Shown: positions 17,467 to 25,475 of the stretch, in pieces
How the letters are laid out: the number at the start of each line of letters is the position of its first letter
How positions within the stretch are numbered: the first letter of the stretch is position 1
NCBI GenBank assembly: GCA_900540785.1
Contig: UQHF01000012.1
Location: 26,239-90,238, forward strand
Length of the DNA: 64,000 nt
Source of the DNA: an uncultured Blautia sp.
GTDB lineage: Bacteria; Bacillota; Clostridia; Lachnospirales; Lachnospiraceae
Direction: 5' to 3'
Program-made: the position numbers and the translations under genes
Notes under the pieces: generated by a model
Seen by the model: the letters and a program-made list of their open reading frames with translations, nothing else
Databases searched by the model: none
Told to the model about the DNA's origin: nothing

Positions 17467-18666
17467 TTAATGAAAATATTTTTGAAATACCTGCTGTGCA
17501 TACCATTTATAGGTAAGTTTTTTCACGGAAGCGTCAGCCAGGACAGGATAGGAAATCAGCTTTTTTCCATCAAGGAAAAATGTGACTTCTCCTATCTTCT
17601 GGCCCTTTTTTACAGGAGCAGAAAGCTCTTTTTTTAATTTTGTCTCCATAGTAATTTCCTGTTCTTTTCTTACCAGTATTTTTCTGTTTCGCTCTTTTTC
17701 TGTAACAGAAACACGCCCTCCCACATACGCATTTTGTCGAAATCCTTCTTCTTTGGAAATCCCGTCTTTCACACAGATTTTGGGAATCTCCGGCTCTTTC
17801 CATAAGGATTTATATTCAAAATTTTCCTCTCCATATTGAAGAAGCGCCATCGTATCTTTCCACTTATAATTTTTATTATTCGGCCAGCCGCATCCCAGAA
17901 GCGCAATGATAAAAATTCTTTCTTCTTTTTCCACCGCACAGACATAACAGTATCCTGCATTTCCCGTAAACCCTGTTTTTCCTGAAAGAACCCCGTCCGT
18001 CATGTCGAGAAGCGCATTTGCATTCTGCACGTGAAACTGTCTTTTTTTCTCAATATCCCAGAAGGAATACTCTCTTGTCTGCGTGATTTTTAAGAAGGTT
18101 TCGTTCTGAATGGCATAACGCATAATCAATCCAAGATCTCTTGCAGTTGTGCGATGTTCTCCTCCATTGTCCACCGCATCCAGACCATTGGGAGTAATAA
18201 AATGGGTACTTTCACAGCCTATTTCCTTTGCCTTTTCATTCATCATGCGGCTGAAACCTTCCACGCTTCCTCCCACATGCTCTGCAATGGCAACGGCTGT
18301 ATCATTGTGACTTTTCAGCATAAGGGAATACAGAAGATCTTCCATATAATACTGTTCCCCTGCTCGTAAATGAAGCTTTACTTCCGGCTGGGAAGCTGCA
18401 TTTTGAGAAATTTCTACATAATCGTCCCCCGGCGAATTTTCCAGCGCGAGAATACAGGTAAGAACCTTCGTAGTGCTGGCATTGGGTCTTGGAACGTCCG
18501 CTTTTTTCCCATAAAGGACTCTGCCGGAATCTCCATCCATCAAAACGGCTGACAGGGCATATAAATTTCCCGGGCCTTTTTCTTCTGCTTTTACCGACAC
18601 AGCCATGTGTACAAAAAATAAAACCGCCGCCAGAATACCGGCGGCGGCAGCTTTCCCTCTTTTCAT
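17467..18666 (-). CDS. D-alanyl-D-alanine carboxypeptidase (DacA/DacF type), copy 1
   Basis: Low-molecular-weight penicillin-binding protein (399 residues) that trims the terminal D-Ala of peptidoglycan stem peptides outside the cell. A signal peptide covers residues 1-27 (ends VSVKA). All three penicillin-binding motifs are present: STTK (Ser64-Lys67), SHN (Ser119-Asn121) and KTG (Lys230). A C-terminal beta domain and short helix (about residues 290-399) should contact the membrane. ATG 18666 is preferred over an upstream start since GGAGGG lies eight bases before it. A paralogue lies at 30004-31194. Confidence 0.93.
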   Translation of the reverse strand: MKRGKAAAAGILAAVLFFVHMAVSVKAEEKGPGNLYALSAVLMDGDSGRVLYGKKADVPRPNASTTKVLTCILALENSPGDDYVEISQNAASQPEVKLHLRAGEQYYMEDLLYSLMLKSHNDTAVAIAEHVGGSVEGFSRMMNEKAKEIGCESTHFITPNGLDAVDNGGEHRTTARDLGLIMRYAIQNETFLKITQTREYSFWDIEKKRQFHVQNANALLDMTDGVLSGKTGFTGNAGYCYVCAVEKEERIFIIALLGCGWPNNKNYKWKDTMALLQYGEENFEYKSLWKEPEIPKICVKDGISKEEGFRQNAYVGGRVSVTEKERNRKILVRKEQEITMETKLKKELSAPVKKGQKIGEVTFFLDGKKLISYPVLADASVKKLTYKWYAQQVFQKYFH

Positions 18667-18756
18667 ATTCCCAACCCTCCGCAGCTTTGTCATAATTACT
18701 TCTATCTGCTAAAAGTATATTCGGAAGGGAAAGGAATATGTATTAAAATTTTTTTG

Positions 18757-19335
18757 TTAAAAAAGCACAGGAAACAACGCGTATAGTATGACTGCCCCTG
18801 CTGCCATAAATACCGCTCCAATAACAAAGCATACCACTCCGCTCACTCTCATTCTTCTGAAAAGGACATAAACACCGGGACACTTCGGATTTATATATAT
18901 GAAATATTGATTCCCTTCCGTCATATTTTTTGTAAGCTGCCTGCGAGATACCGTTTGTGCCGTCTGTTCATGGTACAATCTCCCATCGTATGTATACTTG
19001 AAAACCGGACTATAAGAAGAAACACCATGACTGCCGTAATATGTACGATAACCACAGTAAACTCCCTCGATTCTTTTCGTACAGCGAAAAACTGAATACA
19101 AATCATTGATTCCCACCAAAAGCAGCAATAATCCTAATGCCATTATCATGCAGGGATATGACAGAATTTCTCCATAAGGCGCAAAAACAGCAATCAGAGA
19201 AGCTGTGCCAAAGCTGATGAAGGAAATAAATATGATAGAACATATAACCGGCATTTCCTTATAACGTTTTTTCTTAATAATCATGAAACAGAGAATCGCA
19301 AATAATATAGTGAATATATGAACAATCACAGGCAT
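18757..19335 (-). CDS. DUF3592-like membrane protein
   Basis: 192 residues with three hydrophobic helices near the N-terminus (about residues 5-20, 28-50, 55-78). A soluble beta-rich segment follows, with YSPVFKYTYDGRLYHEQTAQ and YFIYINPKCPGVYVLFRR. A C-terminal helix pair closes it (GVVCFVIGAVFMAAGAVILY). That layout, with a ligand-less 'PVFKY' strand and a 'NP..P' turn, resembles the DUF3592 family. Function unknown. It starts a run of small accessory genes of lower G+C than the housekeeping genes to the left. Confidence 0.6.
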   Translation of the reverse strand: MPVIVHIFTILFAILCFMIIKKKRYKEMPVICSIIFISFISFGTASLIAVFAPYGEILSYPCMIMALGLLLLLVGINDLYSVFRCTKRIEGVYCGYRTYYGSHGVSSYSPVFKYTYDGRLYHEQTAQTVSRRQLTKNMTEGNQYFIYINPKCPGVYVLFRRMRVSGVVCFVIGAVFMAAGAVILYALFPVLF

Positions 19336-19382
19336 GTTGGATCTCCTTTCCTGTTACTCAGCTCCGAATTTAAAGTTGCAGA

Positions 19383-19826
19383 TTAGTCCCACACAATCTC
19401 TAAACATTCAAAGCTTTCTGGAATTAATGGTACACACGAATAAGTATTTAATTCAAATTCCTTTATTACAATTACTCCATCAGCGCATAGCCATTCACAA
19501 TTTACTATTTTTTCTAATTTCGCAGGCAAAATGGTTGTACAGATCACAATTGTATCTCCCATAAGAACCAATTCTTCCATCCCATTCTTTTCTACGATTT
19601 CTGTATCATCGTGCAGTGCAACACGTACCCACGCTATATTAGGCATTGACTCAATCTTCTGTAGCATATCCCATATTGCAGAAAGCGTTGGACGCCCAAA
19701 TTCCCATTGATTCGGAGCAATGGAGTCCTCCTCTGTATTTCCATTAAAAAATTCATCAAGCGTCAGTAACGGAAAGCGCTCTTCATTTTCTTTCAATATT
19801 TTTTTGAATACACTCAACTCTATCAT
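19383..19826 (-). CDS. Hypothetical protein
   Basis: About 147 residues, no family recognised. The sequence is acidic and mixed alpha/beta, without signal peptide or membrane helix. Notable segments are WEFGRPTLSAIWDMLQKIES and WVRVALHDDTEIVEKNGMEE. The start is uncertain: ATG 19826 or a GTG two codons earlier, both behind a weak AGGAAAA box. It stands alone between a DUF3592-like gene and a TfoX-like gene. Confidence 0.5.
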   Translation of the reverse strand: MIELSVFKKILKENEERFPLLTLDEFFNGNTEEDSIAPNQWEFGRPTLSAIWDMLQKIESMPNIAWVRVALHDDTEIVEKNGMEELVLMGDTIVICTTILPAKLEKIVNCEWLCADGVIVIKEFELNTYSCVPLIPESFECLEIVWD

Positions 19827-19915
19827 AGTCACAATTTTCCTATCATATTCAAATTTAATTGCTTATCCTTCGCATTTATACTGATCAAAACCAAAATTTT
19901 TTCTTTTATACTTTT

Positions 19916-20236
19916 TTATTTCCTCTTTTTTGTTTTGGGCAGTGGCAGCTCCTCGTACATAGCTTGAAACAGTCCTGTCAAAAACGCTCTGTCATCTACT
20001 TCCTCTACCAACAACATTTCTTTTGCGCCCTCATAAGGTAACTCATATGACACTTCCGGCATATAACTAATTGCAGATTTTACTGGTTTAACAAGTAATC
20101 GGTCGTCATAGATACCACCTACAATTTTACCTCGATAATAGATAATAAATTCTCCCATCATAGCTCGATACGTAATTTCATCCAATTCAGATAACTGCCC
20201 TAAAACAAATTCCAAATATTCCTTACTTGATGCCAT
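19916..20236 (-). CDS. TfoX/Sxy N-terminal domain protein
   Basis: 106-residue protein matching the TfoX N-terminal fold. Signatures are ELDEITYRAMMGEFIIYYRG (residues 17-36), KIVGGIYDDRLLVKPV and the closing Lys/Arg-rich tail KTKKRK. In Proteobacteria TfoX promotes competence, but stand-alone Firmicute homologues are common and their role is not established. Located 22 bp after the HepT-like gene, so perhaps co-transcribed. Confidence 0.75.
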   Translation of the reverse strand: MASSKEYLEFVLGQLSELDEITYRAMMGEFIIYYRGKIVGGIYDDRLLVKPVKSAISYMPEVSYELPYEGAKEMLLVEEVDDRAFLTGLFQAMYEELPLPKTKKRK

Positions 20237-20258
20237 ACTTCACCTCAAATCTATTGTT

Positions 20259-20663
20259 TTATAAATTTTCTAACTCAATACCGTAATATTCCTCAATCCC
20301 TTTCTGCATCTTTACAAATGCAGGGATATAATCTTTTAAAATCACCCCAACTAATCTTTTTGCTGCTAATTCATCATAAATATGCGTTAAATCATTTCTG
20401 TTTTTCAACATCCCAAGCCAAATATCTTCATCTATGAAATCAAAAATTGTAAATGCCGTTTTTAAAATCATTTTCGGAGAACCTGTTACAGAGATGGAAT
20501 GCCCCTCATAACTTAACAACTCCTTTAACACTTTCCATCCCAGTTCAAATTGAACAAAAAATTTATCAATAATTCCCCCTATGATAAATTCATTAGACAG
20601 ATCTTCATTTTCTGCTGTGATAAGCACTTTCAGATTCGATTTAAAATGTTCAAATTTCTTCAT
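20259..20663 (-). CDS. HepT/HI0074-like nucleotidyltransferase partner (putative toxin)
   Basis: 134-residue all-helical protein of the HI0074/HepT group. RNDLTHIYDE near residue 88 matches the RX4HXY motif that is the RNase active site of HEPN toxins and the AMPylation target in HepT. The partner nucleotidyltransferase gene overlaps it by 14 bp upstream. In HepT/MntA modules the nucleotidyltransferase neutralises the toxin by adding AMP to the Tyr of this motif. Toxicity here is inferred from motif and pairing. Older annotation would call it a nucleotidyltransferase substrate-binding protein. Confidence 0.75.
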   Translation of the reverse strand: MKKFEHFKSNLKVLITAENEDLSNEFIIGGIIDKFFVQFELGWKVLKELLSYEGHSISVTGSPKMILKTAFTIFDFIDEDIWLGMLKNRNDLTHIYDELAAKRLVGVILKDYIPAFVKMQKGIEEYYGIELENL

Positions 20664-20943
20664 ATACTATTTTCCCTTCCTTTTCAATGGATTCTTTTAA
20701 TTCGATCTGTATTTTTTCATCCAGATTAATAATATCAAAACTCAAAAGAGTACTCGTTTCCTCATTCACGTCCAACATAAAACGAATAAAATCGCCACCC
20801 TGCACTGCCAGGTCTATATCGCTTTTTTCTTTAAAATCTCCTCTTGCCCTTGAACCAAACAGTATTACTTTTTTTACATTATATTTTCTGGCAAAATCAC
20901 ATATTTCTTCTATTACTATTGGCTTAATTCCTGTCTCTCCCAT
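20650..20943 (-). CDS. MntA-like minimal nucleotidyltransferase (putative antitoxin)
   Basis: About 97 residues, a minimal polymerase-beta-type nucleotidyltransferase. VILFGSRARGDFKEKSDIDL carries the GSX10DXD motif that binds Mg-nucleotide. ATG 20943 is chosen over 20961 on the basis of an AGGAAGGA box six to nine bases upstream. The 14-bp overlap with the HepT-like gene supports coupled translation. MntA enzymes AMPylate their HepT partner. The alternative, an aminoglycoside-type or KNTase fold of unrelated role, is less likely given the partner. Confidence 0.78.
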   Translation of the reverse strand: MGETGIKPIVIEEICDFARKYNVKKVILFGSRARGDFKEKSDIDLAVQGGDFIRFMLDVNEETSTLLSFDIINLDEKIQIELKESIEKEGKIVYEEI

Positions 20944-20997
20944 GCTTTCCTTCCTTTTCATCTATACTTTTATCATTCGTTTTCCTTTTTATCCGTC

Positions 20998-21237
20998 TTA
21001 TCCTTTAACAAAGAAATGGATTCCCATCAATCCAATTCCTAACATAGTAAATGCTGCATTTACTTCCAGTTATTCGAGAACAGACAATACTGTTACGGCA
21101 ATCCCCATAGCGATGCCAATTCCTTTTAATGTGCCATCAACTATCTCCGTTACACCCATCTTTTCTGCAAGTTCCAACTGTGTCATTCCCTTATCTTTTC
21201 TTAATGATGAAATCATCATACCAAGCGTTTTCTTCAT
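20998..21237 (-). pseudogene. Broken XRE-family regulator (internal deletion plus stop codon)
   Basis: Translated by hand. ATG 21237, behind an intact GGGAGG box, begins MKKTLGMMISSLRKDKGMTQ and continues LELAEKMGVT. This is the first half of an XRE helix-turn-helix like those of clostridial Cro/CI proteins. The frame then jumps directly to EIVDGTLKGIGIAMGIAVTV, which reads like the C-terminal membrane segment of the same protein class. It meets TAA after VLSVLE. After that stop the frame resumes LEVNAAFTMLGIGLMGIHFF to a second stop at 20998. The recognition helix and middle are missing, so a DNA-binding product is unlikely. Confidence 0.72.
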
Positions 21238-21343
21238 TTATGAATTCCTCCCAGTGTTTGATGATTTCACCTTAACACGTTTCTCAAATATACTAAATTA
21301 ACCGATAGTTTAGTCGATTCGACCTATAGTTTACCGCCATATT

Positions 21344-21718
21344 TTATCGTTCCCCTGTTAGAATAAATTTCATAAGTTCTTCTATATCATCAAACTCATC
21401 ATAATCTCCGTTTATCCCTTCGCGATGATAGACAATTCCTTTTTTCTCATTTCTCTCCAGACAGTCTAACAGTGTTTCCTCTCCATATTTTTTAGCGAAC
21501 AAAGTAAATGTATATGGCTTAATCTTGCTCAATAATCCTTTTTTACAATCTTTCTCACATTGATAGCAGTGTGTCAGTTCTTTTTCCATTGAACATTTTT
21601 TATTCTCACAACTGTCATTGTCCGGACACCCACTTGAGCCGCAGCCATTACACACGGTATTTTCTGAACATAAGCAACATGCAAGACCACATCTGGCAAT
21701 CCCTAATTCTCTTTTCAT
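21344..21718 (-). CDS. DUF3795 cysteine-rich protein
   Basis: 124 residues. The N-terminal half holds eleven or more cysteines in paired motifs: IARCGLACCLCSENTVCNGC, GCPDNDSCENKKC and HCYQCEKDCKKGLL. This is the DUF3795 pattern (ELGIARCGLxCxxC opening), which suggests bound zinc or an iron-sulfur centre. The C-terminal half has no cysteines. Function not established. It stands 18 bp downstream of the CPBP protease gene, so the two are likely co-transcribed. Confidence 0.75.
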   Translation of the reverse strand: MKRELGIARCGLACCLCSENTVCNGCGSSGCPDNDSCENKKCSMEKELTHCYQCEKDCKKGLLSKIKPYTFTLFAKKYGEETLLDCLERNEKKGIVYHREGINGDYDEFDDIEELMKFILTGER

Positions 21719-21736
21719 ACAAAACGCCTCCTGATT

Positions 21737-22597
21737 TTATGCAGATTTGTGTTTCTCTATAGCCCCTGCCACAATACAAATAAGGGCATATCCCGCTATA
21801 GCAATTATGGAAGCTTCCATTCCAAAGCCAGCTCCTGTCAGTAATATGTTATCTGAGGAGATGAGCATTGAAAAAAGAGGTTCTCCGTAAATCCCTTCTT
21901 TTGTTGTAATGTGCAAAATATCGGTTATCATAACAAAATTCCACACGCCGTGAAGCAGCATACTGTTTGCCACGGATTTCCCGGCATATGCCGCCAGGGA
22001 AAACATGATTCCTACTAATGTTCCACTTACAATCAGAAGTATCACGCCCTCCACAGTAAATGTCTCCATAGAGGGGATATGTACCAGACCGAATATGAAA
22101 GATGGCACAAAAATTGCCACATATTTATTCCATCTGCTTTCCAGAAGCTTCATAATAAAACCGCGGAATAACATTTCTTCCAATATTCCTGATTTTAAAG
22201 CAATCATAGCCGAAGCAATGATAAGCAATAATGTTCTGCCAAACGTAAATTCATTCACTTCCAGCTTTGCTCCTGTCATCAGATAACCAACAATAACAAA
22301 CACAGGAAGTAAAACAGACAGCACAATTCCCCAACTTTTTATTCTAAATGTAATTCCAAAATCACTCAGCTTTAAATGAAGACGCTTTGTTGTATACAGC
22401 CAAAAAAGCACAAACGTAAGAGCAAAACAACCCAGCATTCTCAAAATAATATATAATTCACTGCACGGCAATGTTACAAAAGAAAAAACAAAATCAAAGG
22501 GCAGGCTTCCAAATAAATCCCCCGCCAGAAACAGCAAAAAATATACAAAAATCGTTGTAATGGTTTTTGATGTCGTAAACTTATATGTATTTTCCAT
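21737..22597 (-). CDS. CPBP-family intramembrane protease
   Basis: 286-residue membrane protein of the CPBP/Abi (Rce1-like) family. The three active-site motifs are visible: GILEEMLFRGFIM (EExxxR, near residue 142), FIFGLVHIPS (FxxxH) and LLHGVWNFVMI (HxxxN/D). About eight hydrophobic helices. In Gram-positives such proteins act in bacteriocin self-immunity or processing of prenylated or peptide substrates; no bacteriocin gene is visible nearby, so the substrate is unknown. Confidence 0.85.
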   Translation of the reverse strand: MENTYKFTTSKTITTIFVYFLLFLAGDLFGSLPFDFVFSFVTLPCSELYIILRMLGCFALTFVLFWLYTTKRLHLKLSDFGITFRIKSWGIVLSVLLPVFVIVGYLMTGAKLEVNEFTFGRTLLLIIASAMIALKSGILEEMLFRGFIMKLLESRWNKYVAIFVPSFIFGLVHIPSMETFTVEGVILLIVSGTLVGIMFSLAAYAGKSVANSMLLHGVWNFVMITDILHITTKEGIYGEPLFSMLISSDNILLTGAGFGMEASIIAIAGYALICIVAGAIEKHKSA

Positions 22598-22613
22598 TGA
22601 ATGTAATTCCTCC

Positions 22614-23075
22614 TCATATCAATTCCATTTCATGATCCATCTTTACAAATCCATATTTTTCATACAAAGGGCGTCCCATATCTGTCGCTTCCAGAGATAT
22701 TGCGAAAATCCCTCTCTCTTTCGCTTCTTGCACCAGTTTGTCCAGGGTTTGATACGCAACTCCTCTTCTTCTATATTCCGAGACTGTATACATATTCATT
22801 ATATATGCTTTTTTACCACTGGGATTATGGTAAGTTGGCATCACCTGGAAAAAGCTGACTCCTCCGGCACCCACAAAAGATTCCCCGTCAAATATCAGAT
22901 ACGCAATATGAGATCCATCGACAAGGGCTTTTTTATAATAATCGTGAGATTGTTTTTCCACCTCACTCATATCTGTATCTTCCGGCAATTCATTTGCAGC
23001 TCTTAAAACTTCCACTCTTGTTTTCGTCAGCAAATCTAAATCTTCTATCGTTGCTTTTTTATACTCTAATTTCAT
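22614..23075 (-). CDS. GNAT-family N-acetyltransferase
   Basis: 153-residue single-domain GNAT. IMNMYTVSEYRRRGVAYQTL (about residues 91-110) is motif A with the R-x-x-G-x-A acetyl-CoA loop. LEATDMGRPLYEKYGFVKMD is motif B. The substrate cannot be assigned. It lies 16 bp upstream of the CPBP protease gene, and is divergent from the folT riboswitch. Confidence 0.85.
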   Translation of the reverse strand: MKLEYKKATIEDLDLLTKTRVEVLRAANELPEDTDMSEVEKQSHDYYKKALVDGSHIAYLIFDGESFVGAGGVSFFQVMPTYHNPSGKKAYIMNMYTVSEYRRRGVAYQTLDKLVQEAKERGIFAISLEATDMGRPLYEKYGFVKMDHEMELI

Positions 23076-23182
23076 CTGTTATAAAATTCCTTTATCTTCG
23101 TATAGATGGTTACAGTATATCACTTTATCACAACACAATCTATGTAAAAATCAAAAAATTGGGAAATATGTAAAAAAAGATA

Positions 23183-23211
23183 TTGCACACTTCATGATAG
23201 AGAAGTATAAT
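23183..23211 (+). promoter_or_regulatory. Predicted sigma-A promoter of folT
   Basis: TTGCAC (23183-23188), 17-bp spacer, TATAAT (23206-23211). Transcription would begin about 10 bases before the riboswitch. Confidence 0.7.
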
Positions 23212-23228
23212 AACACCATAAAAGGATA

Positions 23229-23325
23229 TGCAGAGTAAATTTATATGCGTAAAGTGCTTTCCGGATAGAGAGTTGCCGGAAGACGAAAAGAGAAATCTTG
23301 CGGTATATAAATTGCATCTCGCTGC
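23229..23325 (+). ncRNA. Tetrahydrofolate (THF) riboswitch
   Basis: The leader carries the conserved THF-aptamer segments in order: CAGAGTAAAT, ATGCGTAAAGTG, GACGAAAAG, CTTGCGGTAT and TTGCATCTCGCTG. Helices can be drawn by eye: TGCAG (23229) with CTGCA (23321-23325), AATTTATAT with ATATAAATT, and CTTTCCGG with CCGGAAG. It lies between the predicted promoter and a folate-transporter gene, the expected target of this class. The downstream GAAAGGAGGT (about 23375-23384) could be sequestered, so control of translation is the simplest model. Confidence 0.88.
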
Positions 23326-23394
23326 AACAGAGGATAAGTACATATGATTATCTCCTATTGTGGTCAGGTATCTGCGAAAGGAGGTAATTTTTTT

Positions 23395-23967
23395 ATGAAA
23401 GAAACAAAAAATATGTTTCTTACTTCAGCGAAAGAGCTGAAAAGTGTTCCGGCACTTGCCATGAGCGCAATGCTGGCAGCCCTGGCACTGATTCTCAATT
23501 CAGTGGCAACCATCAACCTTGGACCTTATATTAAAATCGGATTTTCCGGTATCCCCAATCAGATTGTGGATTATCTTTTTGGTCCTGTTACAGGAGGTCT
23601 GTTTGCCGGAATCCTGGACATTGTAAAATATTTCATGAGACCGGACGGCGGATTTTTCTTCGGCTTTACCTTTAATGCCATGCTGGCCGCCTTTATCTAC
23701 GGCTGCTTTTATTATCGCCAAAAACTCACTTTAAAAAGAGTTTTGATTGCCAAGCTGGTCGTGATACTCATTGTGAACGTGCTCTTAAACACATTATGGC
23801 TGGATATGCTGTACGGCAAGGGATTTCTTGCAATTCTTCCGGCGAGAGCGCTGAAAAACTTGATCATGTGGCCGATTGATTCCATTATTTTCTTCACGAT
23901 TACAAGACTTCTTGAACAGACCGGCGTATTCCGCACTTTTAAAAAGCCACTTGCCAGACAGATCTAA
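23395..23967 (+). CDS. folT: Folate ECF transporter S component FolT
   Basis: 190-residue substrate-binding membrane subunit of an energy-coupling factor transporter. Helices include AMSAMLAALALILNSVATIN and GPVTGGLFAGILDIVKYFMR. IKIGFSGIPNQIVDYLFGPV and the DGGFFFGFTFNAMLAAF loop are typical of the FolT family. It would import folate using the shared EcfAA'T module, which is not in this window. ATG 23395 is chosen because of a perfect AAAGGAGGT box; the frame is open from 23344. The THF riboswitch upstream independently supports the substrate. Confidence 0.92.
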   Translation: MKETKNMFLTSAKELKSVPALAMSAMLAALALILNSVATINLGPYIKIGFSGIPNQIVDYLFGPVTGGLFAGILDIVKYFMRPDGGFFFGFTFNAMLAAFIYGCFYYRQKLTLKRVLIAKLVVILIVNVLLNTLWLDMLYGKGFLAILPARALKNLIMWPIDSIIFFTITRLLEQTGVFRTFKKPLARQI

Positions 23968-23996
23968 ACCGTTTGCCAGGCGAAATAATAATAATA

Positions 23997-24068
23997 AAAC
24001 AGATTCGCAGTGACAACAGCGAAGCTTCCATCGGGAAAGCTGAAGCGTGTCGCTGCAAATCTGTTTTT
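23997..24068. terminator. Long-stem terminator after folT
   Basis: AAACAGATTCGCAGTGACA pairs with TGTCGCTGCAAATCTGTTT (a few mismatches), enclosing a second small hairpin, and ends in T6. It stands between convergent folT and the phospholipase-like gene. Confidence 0.8.
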
Positions 24069-24071
24069 TCA

Positions 24072-24869
24072 TTACCCGTTATACGTCCTGTCCCATCTCT
24101 GCGACAGTTTTTTCTTCTCCTTTGAGAGACTGTAAAGCTCTATAAGCTCCTCCGGCACTTCTTCTACTGCCTCCCAGAACAAACGATTCAGCCGTGCAAC
24201 AGGAATAGAAGAACCCGGAACCGGTTCTTTTTTCATAAAATGCTCCAGAAGAGACATAGCGCTTTTGCTTCCTGTCAGTTTAAGAAGCTTCTCTATTCTT
24301 TTTCTTCTTTTTTCTCCGTCATTGCATACCATCAGATTCGTGAGAAACTTCATCATTCTCATGGAAATATAAATATTCACAGTTTTTACTGTAGGAAGGA
24401 CCTTATGGATTTTCTCTGCCCACCGATACCGTGGCACAATGCAGTCAGAAGGCCGGTAAATATACGGATTTTTTCCGGATTCCTCCATAAGAAAACGATC
24501 GTATTCCTTTTCCAGAACAGTATGAGAGATTACTCCCGCTTCCGCCACTTCATCTACATAGGGGTGGCAGTAGGAATCAAGAAGATAATGGCAGCCAAAG
24601 CCCAGAAGATAAGAAAGAAGTGCCTGATCTCCTGTACGACGCACCGTCTCCATTCCCTGCTCGAAAAATGCTCTGCCCTTTTCTTTGTGCATATTAATTC
24701 CAAACTGTGTCACAGGATTTTTCGATACCATATAATAAAACAGAATATCCGGACCATGAAGCCCGATTCGGTAAAGCTCCCCGTTTTCTCTTATTACGCG
24801 TTTCATCTCTTTCGGAAGCTTCTGATAAACCTTTTTTCCAAAATAATCATGAGTATACGTTGTCGGCAT
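24072..24869 (-). CDS. Zinc-dependent phospholipase C-family protein
   Basis: 265-residue protein of the PF00882 family. Histidine/aspartate ligands appear in the usual places: YTHDYFGKK at the N-terminus, RIGLHGPDILFYY (about 34-46), GCHYLLDSYCHPYVDE (about 92-107) and SHTVLEKEYDRFL. There is no signal peptide, so unlike secreted clostridial alpha-toxins it is probably cytoplasmic, as for the many uncharacterised Lachnospiraceae homologues. The catalytic activity is untested. 19 bp downstream of scpB. Confidence 0.82.
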   Translation of the reverse strand: MPTTYTHDYFGKKVYQKLPKEMKRVIRENGELYRIGLHGPDILFYYMVSKNPVTQFGINMHKEKGRAFFEQGMETVRRTGDQALLSYLLGFGCHYLLDSYCHPYVDEVAEAGVISHTVLEKEYDRFLMEESGKNPYIYRPSDCIVPRYRWAEKIHKVLPTVKTVNIYISMRMMKFLTNLMVCNDGEKRRKRIEKLLKLTGSKSAMSLLEHFMKKEPVPGSSIPVARLNRLFWEAVEEVPEELIELYSLSKEKKKLSQRWDRTYNG

Positions 24870-24888
24870 AGCTATTTCCTCCTTCTGT

Positions 24889-25458
24889 TTATACGTCCAG
24901 CTTTAGCTGAATTTCCTCTTCTGCCTCTGCTTTAAAATCTTCTATCTGAACCGGATCCGGAACAGGAAGCTCATCAAGTGCCTGCACCCCAAAGGAACGA
25001 AGAAATTCTTCCGTTGTTCCAAAAAGGATCGGTCTTCCCGGTGCGTCCAGCCTTCCCAGCTCTTTTACAAGTCTGTACTCCACCAGCTTGTTGATGGCGT
25101 GGTCGCATTTCACACCGCGGATTTTTTCTATTTCCACCTTTGTTACCGGCTGCTTATAGGCAATAATGGATAGAGTCTCCAGCATAACATCGGAAAGTGC
25201 CGGTTTCTTTGGCTGCATGGCAATGCGGATCAGATAATCATAGTATTCTTTTTTTGTGCACATCTGATACGACTGTTCCAGTTCAATAATCTGGATTCCT
25301 CTGTTTTCCTCCCGGTAACGATCCATCATATTATGTATGATTTTTTCTGTTGTGGAAGGGTCCTGTTCAAGAGCTTTTGCGATCTGTGTCAGTTCTACTG
25401 CATCTCCCATTGCAAAAAGAATTGCCTCAATGGCTCCCTCTGCTTCTTTTATATTCAT
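24889..25458 (-). CDS. scpB: Chromosome segregation and condensation protein ScpB
   Basis: Kite subunit of the SMC-ScpAB condensin (189 residues). Two winged-helix domains; MLETLSIIAYKQPVTKVEIE and GRLDAPGRPILFGTTEEFLR are highly conserved signatures. It binds ScpA, which bridges the SMC heads. 17 bp after scpA in the usual scpA-scpB order. Confidence 0.97.
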   Translation of the reverse strand: MNIKEAEGAIEAILFAMGDAVELTQIAKALEQDPSTTEKIIHNMMDRYREENRGIQIIELEQSYQMCTKKEYYDYLIRIAMQPKKPALSDVMLETLSIIAYKQPVTKVEIEKIRGVKCDHAINKLVEYRLVKELGRLDAPGRPILFGTTEEFLRSFGVQALDELPVPDPVQIEDFKAEAEEEIQLKLDV

Positions 25459-25475
25459 GAAATTCTCCGTTTCTT

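Noticed and set aside
20687..21301. 204-codon plus-strand frame across the nucleotidyltransferase and the broken regulator
   Set aside because: It is antisense to a gene with intact catalytic motifs and has a low-complexity Ser/Ile/Pro/Phe composition typical of shadow frames.
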